DNA of 40,051 bases, from assembly GCF_001043975.1 (NCBI RefSeq), contig NZ_LABY01000263.1:1-40051 (forward strand), given 5' to 3'. Source of the stretch: Methylobacterium variabile (GTDB taxonomy: Bacteria; Pseudomonadota; Alphaproteobacteria; Rhizobiales; Beijerinckiaceae). The position numbers were made by a program, and so were the translations under genes. Numbering within the stretch: position 1 is the stretch's first letter; every line of letters starts with the position of its first letter. Positions 1-8,117 of this stretch are shown piece by piece. The notes below the pieces were generated by a model, which worked only from the letters and a program-made list of their open reading frames with translations, was not told the origin of the DNA and made no database searches.

Positions 1-1
1 C

Positions 2-1276
2 CGACGGGCCCCCGGGTGTGCCTCGATCCGCGCACGTGGGGAGCACATGTGCCGCCTCGCGAAGCGCGACCGCGCCTACGCGGCGACGGCGCTCGGGCTC
101 GCGGGCGCGGCGCTCCTGGCGCTGGCCGGACGCCCCCTCGTCGGCGAGCCGGCGCTGCTCGCCGCGGCCGCCGCCGCGGCGGCGATCGGCCTCGGGCTGT
201 TCGACTATCAGGCGGCCCTCGCCCGGGCCCGCTTCGTCGGCGGGCTCTACCTGCGCCTGGTGCTGGTCAAGAACGGCCTGGCGCTGCTGCTGATGGTCGG
301 CACCGCCTGGGCGACGGCGGATGCCGCGGCGGTGATGCTCGCCGGCGGCCTCAGCCAGTTCCTCGCGGCGCTCATCGTCCACCGCGCCCTCAGCGATCCG
401 CCCGCCGCCCACGCGGCGGCCCGCCGCCGCGAGGCGTTGCGCCTGTTCATGGGCTACGGCCTGCCGGTCATCGCCGCCAACGTGGTCTACCAGCTGATGC
501 CGTTCGCCAACCGCAGCGCGGTCGCGGCGGCGGCGGGCTTCGCGGAGGCCGGCTACTTCTCGCTGGCGGCGGATATCGGCGGGCGCATCTTCAGCACGCT
601 GGGCGCTGCCCTCGACCTGCTGCTGTTCCAGATCGCCGTGCTGGCGGCGGAGACCCACGGCCACGAGGCCGGGGAGGAGCAGGTCGCCCGCAACGGCGCC
701 GTGGTGCTGGCCCTGATCCTGCCGAGCGCCGCCGGATTCTGGGTGCTGGCCCCGGCCCTCGAGGCCATCGCGGTGCCGGAGGCCTATCGCGGCCACTTCG
801 TGCACTACACGCTGCTGCTGCTGCCCGGACTCGTCGCCCTGGCGCTGATGAACTTCGCCCTCAACCCGATCTTCCAGATCCGCCGCCGCACGCTGCCGCT
901 CGTCGCCGCCGGCGGCGTGGGCGCGCTCGTCAACCTCGTCGCCGCGCTGGCGCTCGCAAACCCCTTCGGTCCGTCCGGCATCGCCGCAGCGCAATCCCTC
1001 GGCTTCCTCGCCGCCATGCTGTTCCTCGGCCAGCGGGCGCTGACCGGGCCGGACCGCCTGCGCCTGCCCTGGCGCGACCTCGCCGCCGTCGTCCTCGCCA
1101 CCACGGCGATGACCGCTGCGATCCTGCCCTTGCGTGGCCTGTCCCCCTGGCTCGCCCTGCCGGCCTGCATCGGCCTCGGCGGCCTCGTCTATGCCGCGCT
1201 CGTCTGGCGCTTCGACATCGCGGGCCTGCGGACCACCGTCGTCGCGCGCCTCGGCCGGGCGGCGCCGGCGGAGTAG
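2..1276 (+). CDS. Polysaccharide flippase-like membrane protein (5' truncated)
   Basis: The frame is open to the window edge, so the true start lies upstream; the first in-frame ATG at 47 sits inside the protein. About 420 residues are visible and are almost wholly hydrophobic, with roughly ten membrane segments separated by short Arg-rich loops, and a sequence character typical of the Wzx/MATE-like oligosaccharide flippase superfamily (lipid-linked glycan export across the inner membrane). Family members usually have 12-14 membrane segments and 420-500 residues, so one or two N-terminal helices are probably missing. It ends in a short Ala/Pro tail at TAG 1274-1276. No glycan biosynthesis gene adjoins it inside the window, so the substrate cannot be inferred. 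A different multi-spanning transporter is possible. Confidence 0.7.
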   Translation, partial: RRAPGCASIRARGEHMCRLAKRDRAYAATALGLAGAALLALAGRPLVGEPALLAAAAAAAAIGLGLFDYQAALARARFVGGLYLRLVLVKNGLALLLMVGTAWATADAAAVMLAGGLSQFLAALIVHRALSDPPAAHAAARRREALRLFMGYGLPVIAANVVYQLMPFANRSAVAAAAGFAEAGYFSLAADIGGRIFSTLGAALDLLLFQIAVLAAETHGHEAGEEQVARNGAVVLALILPSAAGFWVLAPALEAIAVPEAYRGHFVHYTLLLLPGLVALALMNFALNPIFQIRRRTLPLVAAGGVGALVNLVAALALANPFGPSGIAAAQSLGFLAAMLFLGQRALTGPDRLRLPWRDLAAVVLATTAMTAAILPLRGLSPWLALPACIGLGGLVYAALVWRFDIAGLRTTVVARLGRAAPAE

Positions 1277-1326
1277 GCTTGCGGCCTCGTCCGGCTTCGG
1301 CGCACAATCCGGCCCGAGGACATCCC

Positions 1327-1669
1327 ATGACCCAATCTGCCCGCTGCGCCGACGTGCCGGAGGCCCTGAGGCCCCTCGTCGCCTGCATCGTTCGGGATGC
1401 GGCTTCCCCTCGACATCTGGCTGTTCGGTAGCCGAGCCCGGGGGCAGGCACGGGCTGACAGCGATTGGGACCTGCTCGTCGTGCTCCCCGACGACGTGGA
1501 CGACGCCTTGCTCGACCCGGCCTTCGGCTGGCGCCTTCAGCGCGACAGCGGCGTGCGTGCGGACGTGCTCACGGCCACGCAGGGGGACCTCGGCGCGGTC
1601 TGGGGCGTGCCGAACACCATCGGCTACGTGCTCTCCCGGGACGGCGTCCGCCTCAATGTCGGTCGATAG
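1327..1669 (+). pseudogene. MNT-domain nucleotidyltransferase (antitoxin of MNT-HEPN pair), apparent frameshift
   Basis: The start at ATG 1327 has a good ribosome site (GAGGA at 1316-1320). That frame encodes a typical family N-terminus (MTQSARCADVPEALRPLV...) but stops at 1431. The catalytic part continues in the next frame to TGA 1669 and carries the minimal nucleotidyltransferase signature GSRARG followed by DSDWD. Removing one C from the C4 run at 1406-1409 fuses the frames into a protein of about 113 residues reading ...DAASLDIWLFGSRARG, the usual arrangement. Alternatively translation could start at ATG 1397, giving a 90-residue protein that keeps all catalytic residues but has no ribosome site. 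In MNT-HEPN modules this protein is the antitoxin and in known cases adds AMP to the HEPN toxin. The HEPN gene overlaps its 3' end. Confidence 0.7.
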
Positions 1670-2106
1670 GGTCGTCGCCGCCCTGCTGCGGATCGCTGCG
1701 GCCGATCTTGCCGATGCCCGCATCCTCGCGGGCGTTCGGTCCCGCAACGCGCCGTACCTCTGTTCTCAGGCGGCAGAAAAGATCGTGAAGGCTGTCCTCA
1801 CCGTCGAGCGCATCCATGCCGACCGGAACATCGCTCACAGGATCGACCTGATGGTCGACCTTCTCCCTGAGGCCAACACGTTCAAGGCGCGGTTCCGCAA
1901 GATCGAGCGCCTCGCATCGTACGCGACGAGCGACCGCTATCCGACGGCCACGGGCCGGGTCCCGGCGGATTCCTCCGCCCGATGATCTGGCCGTGCTGAT
2001 CGACGAGACGGGCAATCTGCTGCGGGACGTGGCCGGCGCGTACGGCGTGAACCTCGCCTCACGTCCCCAGCCTCCGCTTGCAACCGTCCGCGGTTGCCCC
2101 CAATGA
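1656..2106 (+). pseudogene. HEPN-domain protein (toxin partner of MNT), apparent frameshift
   Basis: ATG 1656 overlaps the end of the MNT gene by 14 bases, the usual coupling of MNT-HEPN pairs. The intact frame encodes a helical HEPN domain (SVDRVVAALLRIAAADL, then SQAAEKIVKAVL, then an AHRIDL segment matching the family HDL position) and stops early at 1985. The missing C-terminus is clearly readable in the +1 frame to TGA 2106 (DDLAVLIDETGNLLRDVAG...). Deleting one T at 1970-1971 restores a protein of about 149 residues with the junction GRVPADPPPDDLAVLI. HEPN toxins are commonly RNases; a canonical R-x4-6-H motif is not obvious here, since the candidate spacing is R-x3-H. The frameshift removes the last helix. 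It could be genuine decay or an assembly error. Confidence 0.68.
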
Positions 2107-2155
2107 TCCGCGCCTCCCCGCGCGCCCGCGCGGCCACTCCCGGCGAGCGAGCCCC

Positions 2156-3334
2156 ATGAGCATCTACCAGCCCCGGAGCGAGGCGGAGGCCGCCGCCCTG
2201 ATCGGTGCGGCGGCGGCGCGGCGCGAGCGGCTGCGGGTCGTCGGCGGCGGCACCCGGACGGGGATCGGCAGGCCGGCGCAGGACGAAGCGACCCTGTCGG
2301 CGGCGAACCTCACCGGCATCACGCTCCACGAGCCGGCCGAGCTCGTCATCGCGGCCCGGGCCGGCACGCCGCTGGCCGAGGTCGAGGCGCGCCTCGCCGA
2401 GGGCGGCCAGATGCTGCCCTTCGAGCCGATGGACCATCGCCCGCTCCTCGGCTCCACCGGCGAGCCGACGATCGGGGCGGTCGCCGCCGGCAACATCTCC
2501 GGGCCGCGGCGCATCGCCGGCGGGGCCGCTCGCGACAGCCTGATCGGCGTGCGCTTCGTCAACGGGCGCGGCGAGGCGGTGAAGTCCGGCGGCCGGGTGA
2601 TGAAGAACGTCACCGGGCTCGACCTCGTGAAGCTGATGGCCGGCTCCTGGGGTACCCTCGGCTTCCTCACCGAGGTCACCTTCAAGGTGCTCCCCGTCCC
2701 CGAGCGCACCGCCACCCTGGTCCTGCCGGGCCTCGACGACGGTCGCGCGGTCGAGGCGATGAGCTTAGCCCTCGGCTCGCCGTTCGAGATCACCGGGGCG
2801 GCCCACCTGCCGGCGGGCATCGACGGGCCGGCCCGCACGCTCCTGCGCATCGAGGGGTTCTCGGCGTCCATCGATTACCGCCTCGGCGAGCTCAGCCGCC
2901 TGCTGCGCCGCTTCGGACGCCCCGACCTCCTCGAGGGCGAGCCCGCAGGCCGGCAGTGGGCGGCCGTGCGCGACGTCCTTCCCTTCGCCGGCGGCGATGA
3001 GGCGGTCTGGCGCCTCTCGACCGCCCCGGGGCGCGGCCCCGCCGTGACGGCGGCGGTCGCCGCCTCCCGGCCGGCGCGCTGGTTCTACGACTGGGGCGGC
3101 GGCCTCGTCTGGCTCGCCACCTCCGGCACCGGCGATGCCGGCGCCGCGGCGGTGCGGGCGGCCCTCGGCTCGGGCGGCCACGCCACCCTGGTGCGGGCAC
3201 CCGACGCCGTGCGGGCGGCGGTGCCGGTCTTCGAGCCCCTGTCCGAGCCGCTGATGCGGATCACCGCCGGCCTCAAGGCCGCGCACGACCCCGGCGGCCT
3301 GTTCAACCCGGGGCGGATGTACGCCGGGATCTGA
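2156..3334 (+). CDS. glcE: Glycolate oxidase FAD-binding subunit GlcE-like
   Basis: A 392-residue flavoprotein with an N-terminal FAD-binding type 4 (PCMH) domain: the stretch RLRVVGGGTRTGIGRP is the pyrophosphate-binding loop near residue 25, and GNISGPRRI...RDSLIG, VKSGGRVMKNVTGLDLVKL and GSWGTLGFLTEVTFKVLP follow in the GlcE order. GlcE is a subunit of membrane-associated glycolate oxidase, which converts glycolate to glyoxylate together with GlcD and GlcF. ATG 2156 is chosen because the FAD domain begins just after it; a TTG 78 bases upstream would add an unconserved Pro/Arg-rich tail overlapping the HEPN remnant. Neither glcD nor glcF adjoins it; the nearest GlcD-like gene is 5 kb away on the other strand. 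The product assignment is good, its partners are unknown. Confidence 0.82.
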   Translation: MSIYQPRSEAEAAALIGAAAARRERLRVVGGGTRTGIGRPAQDEATLSAANLTGITLHEPAELVIAARAGTPLAEVEARLAEGGQMLPFEPMDHRPLLGSTGEPTIGAVAAGNISGPRRIAGGAARDSLIGVRFVNGRGEAVKSGGRVMKNVTGLDLVKLMAGSWGTLGFLTEVTFKVLPVPERTATLVLPGLDDGRAVEAMSLALGSPFEITGAAHLPAGIDGPARTLLRIEGFSASIDYRLGELSRLLRRFGRPDLLEGEPAGRQWAAVRDVLPFAGGDEAVWRLSTAPGRGPAVTAAVAASRPARWFYDWGGGLVWLATSGTGDAGAAAVRAALGSGGHATLVRAPDAVRAAVPVFEPLSEPLMRITAGLKAAHDPGGLFNPGRMYAGI

Positions 3335-3375
3335 CCGCTCCCTCGCGGTGCGGGGCTATCGACGAAGACGGCATG

Positions 3376-3398
3376 GCGCGGGATCCCCCCTCCCGCGC
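3376..3398. terminator. Hairpin downstream of glcE
   Basis: Perfect 8-bp inverted repeat GCGCGGGA / TCCCGCGC with a 7-base loop, 41 bases after the glcE stop. There is no T-tract, so it is only a candidate transcription end or mRNA 3' stabiliser. Confidence 0.35.
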
Positions 3399-3513
3399 GG
3401 GTAGAGGGCAAGCGCGCCGGTCTCAAGGTCCTTGCGCGAGCGAGATCGGGCTTTCATCGAGGACGTGACATGCGGGCAAGGGCAGGCATCCACCATCGCG
3501 CAGGGCCGAGACC

Positions 3514-3921
3514 ATGAGCGTCATCTCCCACGTCTGCCTCGGCACCGTCGACCTCGCGCGCGCCGTCGCCTTCTACGCGCCGATCCTCGAGGAACTCGGC
3601 CTGAAGGTCCGCTTCCACGAGCCGGAGCACGGATGGGCCGGCTGGATGCCCCGGGACGCCGACCGGCCCCTGCTGATCGTCGGGCGGCCATGGAACGGAC
3701 AGGCGCCCGATCCGGGCAACGGGCTGATGACGGCGCTGACGGCCGGATCGCGGGCGAGCGTCGACCGCTGCCACGCCCTGGCACTCGCGGCGGGCGGCAC
3801 CTGCGAGGGGCCTCCCGGGCTCCGGCCGCACTATCATCCCCATTATTACGGTGCCTATTTCCGCGATCTCGACGGCAACAAGCTCTGCGTGGTGTGTCAT
3901 GAGGCCGAAGGGGATGCGTGA
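3514..3921 (+). CDS. VOC family (glyoxalase-like) protein
   Basis: A 135-residue single-domain protein of the vicinal oxygen chelate superfamily. It opens with ISHVCLGTVDLARAVAFYAPIL, the first beta strand with a potential metal-ligand His followed by the family helix, and ends with HYHPHYYGAYFRDLDGNKLCVVCH, the last strands with the usual F-x-D-x-D-G-N signature. VOC proteins include glyoxalase I, fosfomycin-type resistance enzymes and extradiol dioxygenases; the single short domain resembles uncharacterised lactoylglutathione lyase-like proteins. The His-rich run near residue 110 is notable but I cannot assign a substrate. It lies alone between glcE and the metallophosphoesterase gene with gaps of about 180 and 80 bases. 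Confidence 0.82.
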   Translation: MSVISHVCLGTVDLARAVAFYAPILEELGLKVRFHEPEHGWAGWMPRDADRPLLIVGRPWNGQAPDPGNGLMTALTAGSRASVDRCHALALAAGGTCEGPPGLRPHYHPHYYGAYFRDLDGNKLCVVCHEAEGDA

Positions 3922-4005
3922 CGGCCCTGTCCGCTGCTACGGCGGAGTGCGGGCTGCGACGACGGTGCCGCGGCCCTGACCTCCTCCGACGCGTTCTCGC
4001 CTGTG

Positions 4006-4902
4006 ATGTTCCGCCTCGCCCACCTCACCGACCCCCATGTCGGGCCGCTGCCCCGCCCGCGGCTGCGCCAGCTCATGAGCAAGCGCGCCACCGGCTGGGT
4101 GAACTGGAGCCGCGGCCGCAAGCTCACCCACGACATGGAGATCCTGGCCGCCCTGGTGGCCGATCTCCGGGCCGCCGCGCCGGACCACATCGCCTGCACT
4201 GGCGACCTGTGCAACATCGGCCTGCCGAGCGAGTGGGAGACCGCGCGGCTGTTCATGGAGGGCCTGGGCGGTCCCGACCTCGTCAGCTTCGTGCCCGGCA
4301 ACCACGACGCCTACGTGCGCGGCTCGCTCAAGGGTCTGCTCGACGCGGTCGGGCCCTGGACCCGGGACGATGCGGGCCAGGACAAGCGCTTTCCCTACCT
4401 GCGCCGACGCGGGCCGCTCGCCCTGGTCGGGCTCTCCTCCGCGATCCCGACCGCGCCCTTCGTGGCGAGCGGGCGCCTCGGCGGGGACCAGATCCGCACC
4501 GCCGAGCGGATGCTGGCAGGCCTCGCCGCCGAGCCCGACCGCCCGTGCCGGGTGGTGATGATCCACCATCCGCCGCATGTCGGCGGCGCCAAGGCGGGCC
4601 GCAACCTGACCGACGCCCACGCCTTCGAGGCGATGATCGGCCGCGTCGGCGCCGACCTCGTGCTGCACGGCCACAACCATGTCGGCTCGGTCGCCTTCGT
4701 GATGGCGCCGGGCGGCCGGCGCGTGCCGGTGATCGGCGCGCCCTCGGCCTCGGCCCGGGGCGGGGCGCTCAAGCACTGCGCCGGCTACCACCTCTACGAG
4801 ATCGAGCGGACCCCCACGGGCTTCACCCTCACCGCCACCCTGCGCGGCCTCCTGCCGGATGGCGGCCTCGGCGACCTCGGCACCCTGACCCTCAGGGCCT
4901 GA
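4006..4902 (+). CDS. CpdA-like calcineurin-type metallophosphoesterase
   Basis: A 298-residue cytoplasmic phosphoesterase with the complete dinuclear metal centre of the family: D9-P-H11, G65-D-L with Asp near 67, G-N-H-D at 98-101, HHPPH at 187-191 and G-H-N-H at 222-225. No signal peptide or membrane segment is seen. The overall pattern (LTDPHVG start, FVPGNHDAY, MIHHPPH, HGHNH) resembles the 3',5'-cyclic-nucleotide phosphodiesterase CpdA group, but the substrate is not proven by sequence. ATG 4006 is preferred; GTG 4003 directly before it adds one residue. It precedes the CDC48-like gene on the same strand with a 158-base gap that shows no clear regulatory element, so co-transcription is possible but unproven. 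Confidence 0.82.
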   Translation: MFRLAHLTDPHVGPLPRPRLRQLMSKRATGWVNWSRGRKLTHDMEILAALVADLRAAAPDHIACTGDLCNIGLPSEWETARLFMEGLGGPDLVSFVPGNHDAYVRGSLKGLLDAVGPWTRDDAGQDKRFPYLRRRGPLALVGLSSAIPTAPFVASGRLGGDQIRTAERMLAGLAAEPDRPCRVVMIHHPPHVGGAKAGRNLTDAHAFEAMIGRVGADLVLHGHNHVGSVAFVMAPGGRRVPVIGAPSASARGGALKHCAGYHLYEIERTPTGFTLTATLRGLLPDGGLGDLGTLTLRA

Positions 4903-5060
4903 CAGGCACCGCAACATTTCCTGGCAAGAGGCGTTCTCCCGCCAACGCGCGGCCTCGTCGGGCGGCGCCGGAGTTGCGACTGGGTCAGGGTGGCGTGGCC
5001 GTCCGCCGGCGGTACCCCGTCCGCGGCAGGGCCGCCCGCCCCGAGGAGTGAGGTCACCCC

Positions 5061-7337
5061 ATGGCGGACGAAGCAGGCGGCGTGAGAGCGCAGGTCGCGA
5101 ACGCGCGAGCGGAGGACGTGGGCCGGGGCGTCGCCCGGGTCAGCGCCGCGGTGCTGAACAGCCTCGGCCTCCAGGAGGGCCAGCCGATCGAGATCATCGG
5201 CAAGCGCCACACCACGGCGCTCGCCATCGCGCTGGGCCAGGAGGACGAGGGGCTGAGCATCATCCGCCTCGACGGCCTCCAGCGCGTCAATGCCGGCGTC
5301 GGCTCTGGCGACCACGTCGAGCTGCGCCGGGCCGAGGTGCGGCCGGCGACCCGGGTGGTGCTGGCCCCGGCCCAGAAGAACCTGCGCCTGCAGGGCTCCG
5401 GTGAGGCCCTGCGCCGCACCTTCTACCGCCGTCCCCTCGTCGCCGGCGACGTGATCTCCACCTCGGTGCCCTCGCGCTTCAACCGCGAGCAGGTGCCGGA
5501 GGAGCTGCGCTCGATGTTCAACCTGCCGGCCTACGGCCTGCAGGAGATCCGCCTCGTGGTGGTCTCGACCCAGCCGGCCCGCGGCATCGTCCAGGTCACG
5601 GCGGAGACCGAGGTCGAGCTGCGCCCGCTCTACGAGGAGCCCAAGGAGGTGCGCCGGGCCGACGTCACCTACGACGACATCGGCGGCTTGGGCACCACCG
5701 TCGACCAGGTCCGGGAGATGGTGGAACTGCCCCTGCGCCACCCCGAGCTATTCCAGCGCCTCGGCATCGACCCGCCGAAGGGCGTGCTGCTCTACGGCCC
5801 CCCCGGCACCGGCAAGACCCTGCTGGCCCGCGCGGTGGCGAACGAGACCGAGGCGCAGTTCTTCCACATCGCCGGCCCGGAGATCATGGGCAGCCAGTAC
5901 GGCGAGTCCGAGCAGCGCCTGCGCCAGATCTTCTCCGAGGCGCAGCGCAACGCACCGGCGATCATCTTCATCGACGAGATCGACTCGATCGCTCCGAAGC
6001 GCGAGGAGGTCCGCGGCGAGGTCGAGCGGCGCATCGTCGCCCAGCTGCTCACCCTGATGGACGGCCTAGAGCCGCGCCAGAACATCGTGGTGATCGGCGC
6101 CACCAACCGGCGCGACGCCATCGACGAGGCCCTGCGCCGCCCGGGCCGCTTCGATCGCGAGATCATCATCGGCGTGCCGGACGAGCCCGGCCGGCGCGAG
6201 GTGCTGACCATCCACACCCGCGGCATGCCGCTCGGCGACAACGTCGATCTCGACGAGATTGCGCGGACCACCTACGGCTTCGTCGGCGCCGACCTGTCGG
6301 CGCTGGCCCGCGAGGCGGCGATGGACGCGCTGCGCCGGGTGCTGCCGCAGATCAACCTCAAGGAGGGCATCCCGCCGGAGATCCTGGAGAAGCTCCAGGT
6401 CTGCCGCGAGGATTTTCTCAACGCCCTCAAGCGGGTGCAGCCCTCGGCGCTGCGCGAGATCATGATCCAGGTCCCGAACGTCACCTGGGACGATGTCGGG
6501 GGCCTCGGCGAGGTGCAGACCAAGCTGCGCGAGGGCGTCGAGCTGCCCCTGCGCAATCCCGGGGCCTTCCGCCGCATCGGTATCCGGCCGGCCAAGGGTT
6601 TCCTGCTGTTCGGTCCCCCCGGCACCGGCAAGACCCTGCTCGCCAAGGCGGTCGCCCGGGAGGCGCAGGCGAACTTCGTCGCCACCAAGTCCTCCGACCT
6701 GCTCTCGAAGTGGTACGGCGAGTCCGAGCAGCAGGTCTCGCGCCTGTTCGCCCGGGCCCGCCAGGTCGCCCCGACGGTGATCTTCATCGACGAGATCGAT
6801 TCGCTCGCGCCCGTGCGCGGCGGCGGGCTCGGCGAACCGGCGGTAACCGAGCGGGTGGTCAACACGATCCTCGCCGAGATGGACGGGCTCGAGGAGCTGC
6901 AGGGCGTGGTGGTGATGGCCGCCACCAACCGGCCGAACCTCGTCGACCCGGCCCTCCTGCGCCCCGGCCGCTTCGACGAGCTCGTCTACGTGCCGGTGCC
7001 GACCATCGCCGGGCGGCGCCACATCCTCGGCATCCACACCCGCGCGATGCCCCTCGCCGACGACGTCGACCTCGACGCGCTGGCCGAGCGCACCACGCGG
7101 TTCACCGGCGCCGACCTCGAGGACCTCACCCGCCGGGCCGGCCTGATGGCCCTGCGCGAGAACCTCGCGAGCGAGCGGGTCACCCAGGCGCATTTCGACG
7201 CGGCCCTGCACGAGACCCGCGCCTCGGTGACGCCCGAGATGGAGCAGGACTACGAGACCATGCTGCGCACCCTCAAGCAGGAGGGTCCGCAGCGCCAGCC
7301 GATCGGCTTCGTGCCCCTGCGCCAGGCGGCGGAGTAG
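5061..7337 (+). CDS. CDC48/p97-family AAA+ ATPase
   Basis: A 758-residue protein with the whole Cdc48/VAT architecture: N-terminal double-psi barrel and CDC48_2 domains (residues 5-190), D1 ATPase with Walker A GPPGTGKT 246-253, Walker B IIFIDEID 301-308, GATNR 346-350 and arginine-finger region RPGRFD 360-365, then D2 with Walker A 518-525, Walker B VIFIDEID 573-580 and aromatic pore loop KWYGESE 550-556. The D1 pore loop is SQYGESE. Such hexamers unfold or extract proteins for proteolysis or disassembly. The family is typical of archaea and eukaryotes and patchy in bacteria. A ribosome site (GAGGAGTGAGG) lies just before ATG 5061. No adaptor or proteasome gene adjoins it; the neighbours are a phosphoesterase and an L,D-transpeptidase. 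The short C-terminal tail lacks the eukaryotic HbYX-like ending. Confidence 0.93.
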   Translation: MADEAGGVRAQVANARAEDVGRGVARVSAAVLNSLGLQEGQPIEIIGKRHTTALAIALGQEDEGLSIIRLDGLQRVNAGVGSGDHVELRRAEVRPATRVVLAPAQKNLRLQGSGEALRRTFYRRPLVAGDVISTSVPSRFNREQVPEELRSMFNLPAYGLQEIRLVVVSTQPARGIVQVTAETEVELRPLYEEPKEVRRADVTYDDIGGLGTTVDQVREMVELPLRHPELFQRLGIDPPKGVLLYGPPGTGKTLLARAVANETEAQFFHIAGPEIMGSQYGESEQRLRQIFSEAQRNAPAIIFIDEIDSIAPKREEVRGEVERRIVAQLLTLMDGLEPRQNIVVIGATNRRDAIDEALRRPGRFDREIIIGVPDEPGRREVLTIHTRGMPLGDNVDLDEIARTTYGFVGADLSALAREAAMDALRRVLPQINLKEGIPPEILEKLQVCREDFLNALKRVQPSALREIMIQVPNVTWDDVGGLGEVQTKLREGVELPLRNPGAFRRIGIRPAKGFLLFGPPGTGKTLLAKAVAREAQANFVATKSSDLLSKWYGESEQQVSRLFARARQVAPTVIFIDEIDSLAPVRGGGLGEPAVTERVVNTILAEMDGLEELQGVVVMAATNRPNLVDPALLRPGRFDELVYVPVPTIAGRRHILGIHTRAMPLADDVDLDALAERTTRFTGADLEDLTRRAGLMALRENLASERVTQAHFDAALHETRASVTPEMEQDYETMLRTLKQEGPQRQPIGFVPLRQAAE

Positions 7338-7452
7338 CGCCGCACGGCCTGTGGCGCGGATGCACCACGGGCCGCCCCACGATCGTTTCTGCCATGTTAT
7401 GGCCACAGCCCGGCGGCCAACCCCGCGATCAGGTTTGATCGGGAGGGGGATG

Positions 7453-8034
7453 ATGACCCGTCGTGCTGCGCTGAGGCGCTTGATGAGGCCGCTCGTGGCG
7501 ACCGCGTTGCTGGCCGGGGCCGCCCCGGCCCAGGCGGTGAGCCTGCTCGACCGCGGGCCGGTCGCCGATTTCCTGACGATCTTCCGTCAGCAGGGCGTTC
7601 CGCGCCAGACCATCGGCTGGAACAGCCCCTACAAGCCCGGCACGGTGGTGATCTCGACCAGCCAGCGCCGGCTCTACTACATCCTGCCGAACCAGGAGGC
7701 GGTGCAGTACGGCGTCGGCGTCGGCCGCGAGGGCTTCTCCTGGGCCGGCACCAAAACCGTGACCATGAAGAAGGAATGGCCGGCCTGGCGCCCGCCGGAG
7801 CAGATGCTGAAGCGCCGCCCCGACCTGCCGCGCTACATGGCCGGCGGCAACGACAACCCGCTGGGCGCCCGGGCGCTCTACCTCGGCTCCAGCCTCTATC
7901 GCATCCACGGCTCGAACGAGCCCGAGACGATCGGCGCGGCGGTGTCCTCGGGCTGCATCCGCATGACCAACCGGGACGTGATCGACCTGTACGATCGGGT
8001 GAAGGTGGGGACGAAGGTGGTGGTGCTGCCGTAG
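7453..8034 (+). CDS. L,D-transpeptidase (YkuD domain), exported
   Basis: A 193-residue protein with an N-terminal signal peptide (RR-rich start, hydrophobic LVATALLAGA, cleavage after AQA near residue 28) and one YkuD catalytic domain. The active-site signature is complete: H152-G-S-N and S-S-G-C168-I-R-M. L,D-transpeptidases form 3-3 peptidoglycan cross-links or attach proteins to peptidoglycan in the periplasm. The WNSPYKPGTVVISTSQRRLYYI and GREGFSWAGT segments are typical of the alphaproteobacterial ErfK/YbiS-like group. GGAGG at 7442-7446 favours ATG 7453 over the adjacent ATG 7450. Alphaproteobacteria often carry many such paralogues, so the specific role is not assignable. Confidence 0.9.
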   Translation: MTRRAALRRLMRPLVATALLAGAAPAQAVSLLDRGPVADFLTIFRQQGVPRQTIGWNSPYKPGTVVISTSQRRLYYILPNQEAVQYGVGVGREGFSWAGTKTVTMKKEWPAWRPPEQMLKRRPDLPRYMAGGNDNPLGARALYLGSSLYRIHGSNEPETIGAAVSSGCIRMTNRDVIDLYDRVKVGTKVVVLP

Positions 8035-8064
8035 GATTGATGCCTTTTGATCGGATTTCACCCG

Positions 8065-8101
8065 GATGCGAAGCGGCTGACATATCGAGCCGCTTCGCAT
8101 C
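8065..8101. terminator. 14-bp perfect hairpin between convergent genes
   Basis: Arms GATGCGAAGCGGCT and AGCCGCTTCGCATC pair perfectly across a 9-base loop. The hairpin lies between the ends of the forward L,D-transpeptidase gene and the reverse oxidase gene. It is symmetric, so it could act as a bidirectional terminator, but no T-run follows on either strand. Confidence 0.5.
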
Positions 8102-8117
8102 AGGCACAATCTGCAGC

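Noticed and set aside
4903..5060. Possible promoter or riboswitch before the CDC48-like gene
   Set aside because: No convincing -35/-10 pair or stable aptamer-like fold was seen, only a ribosome site near 5042-5052.
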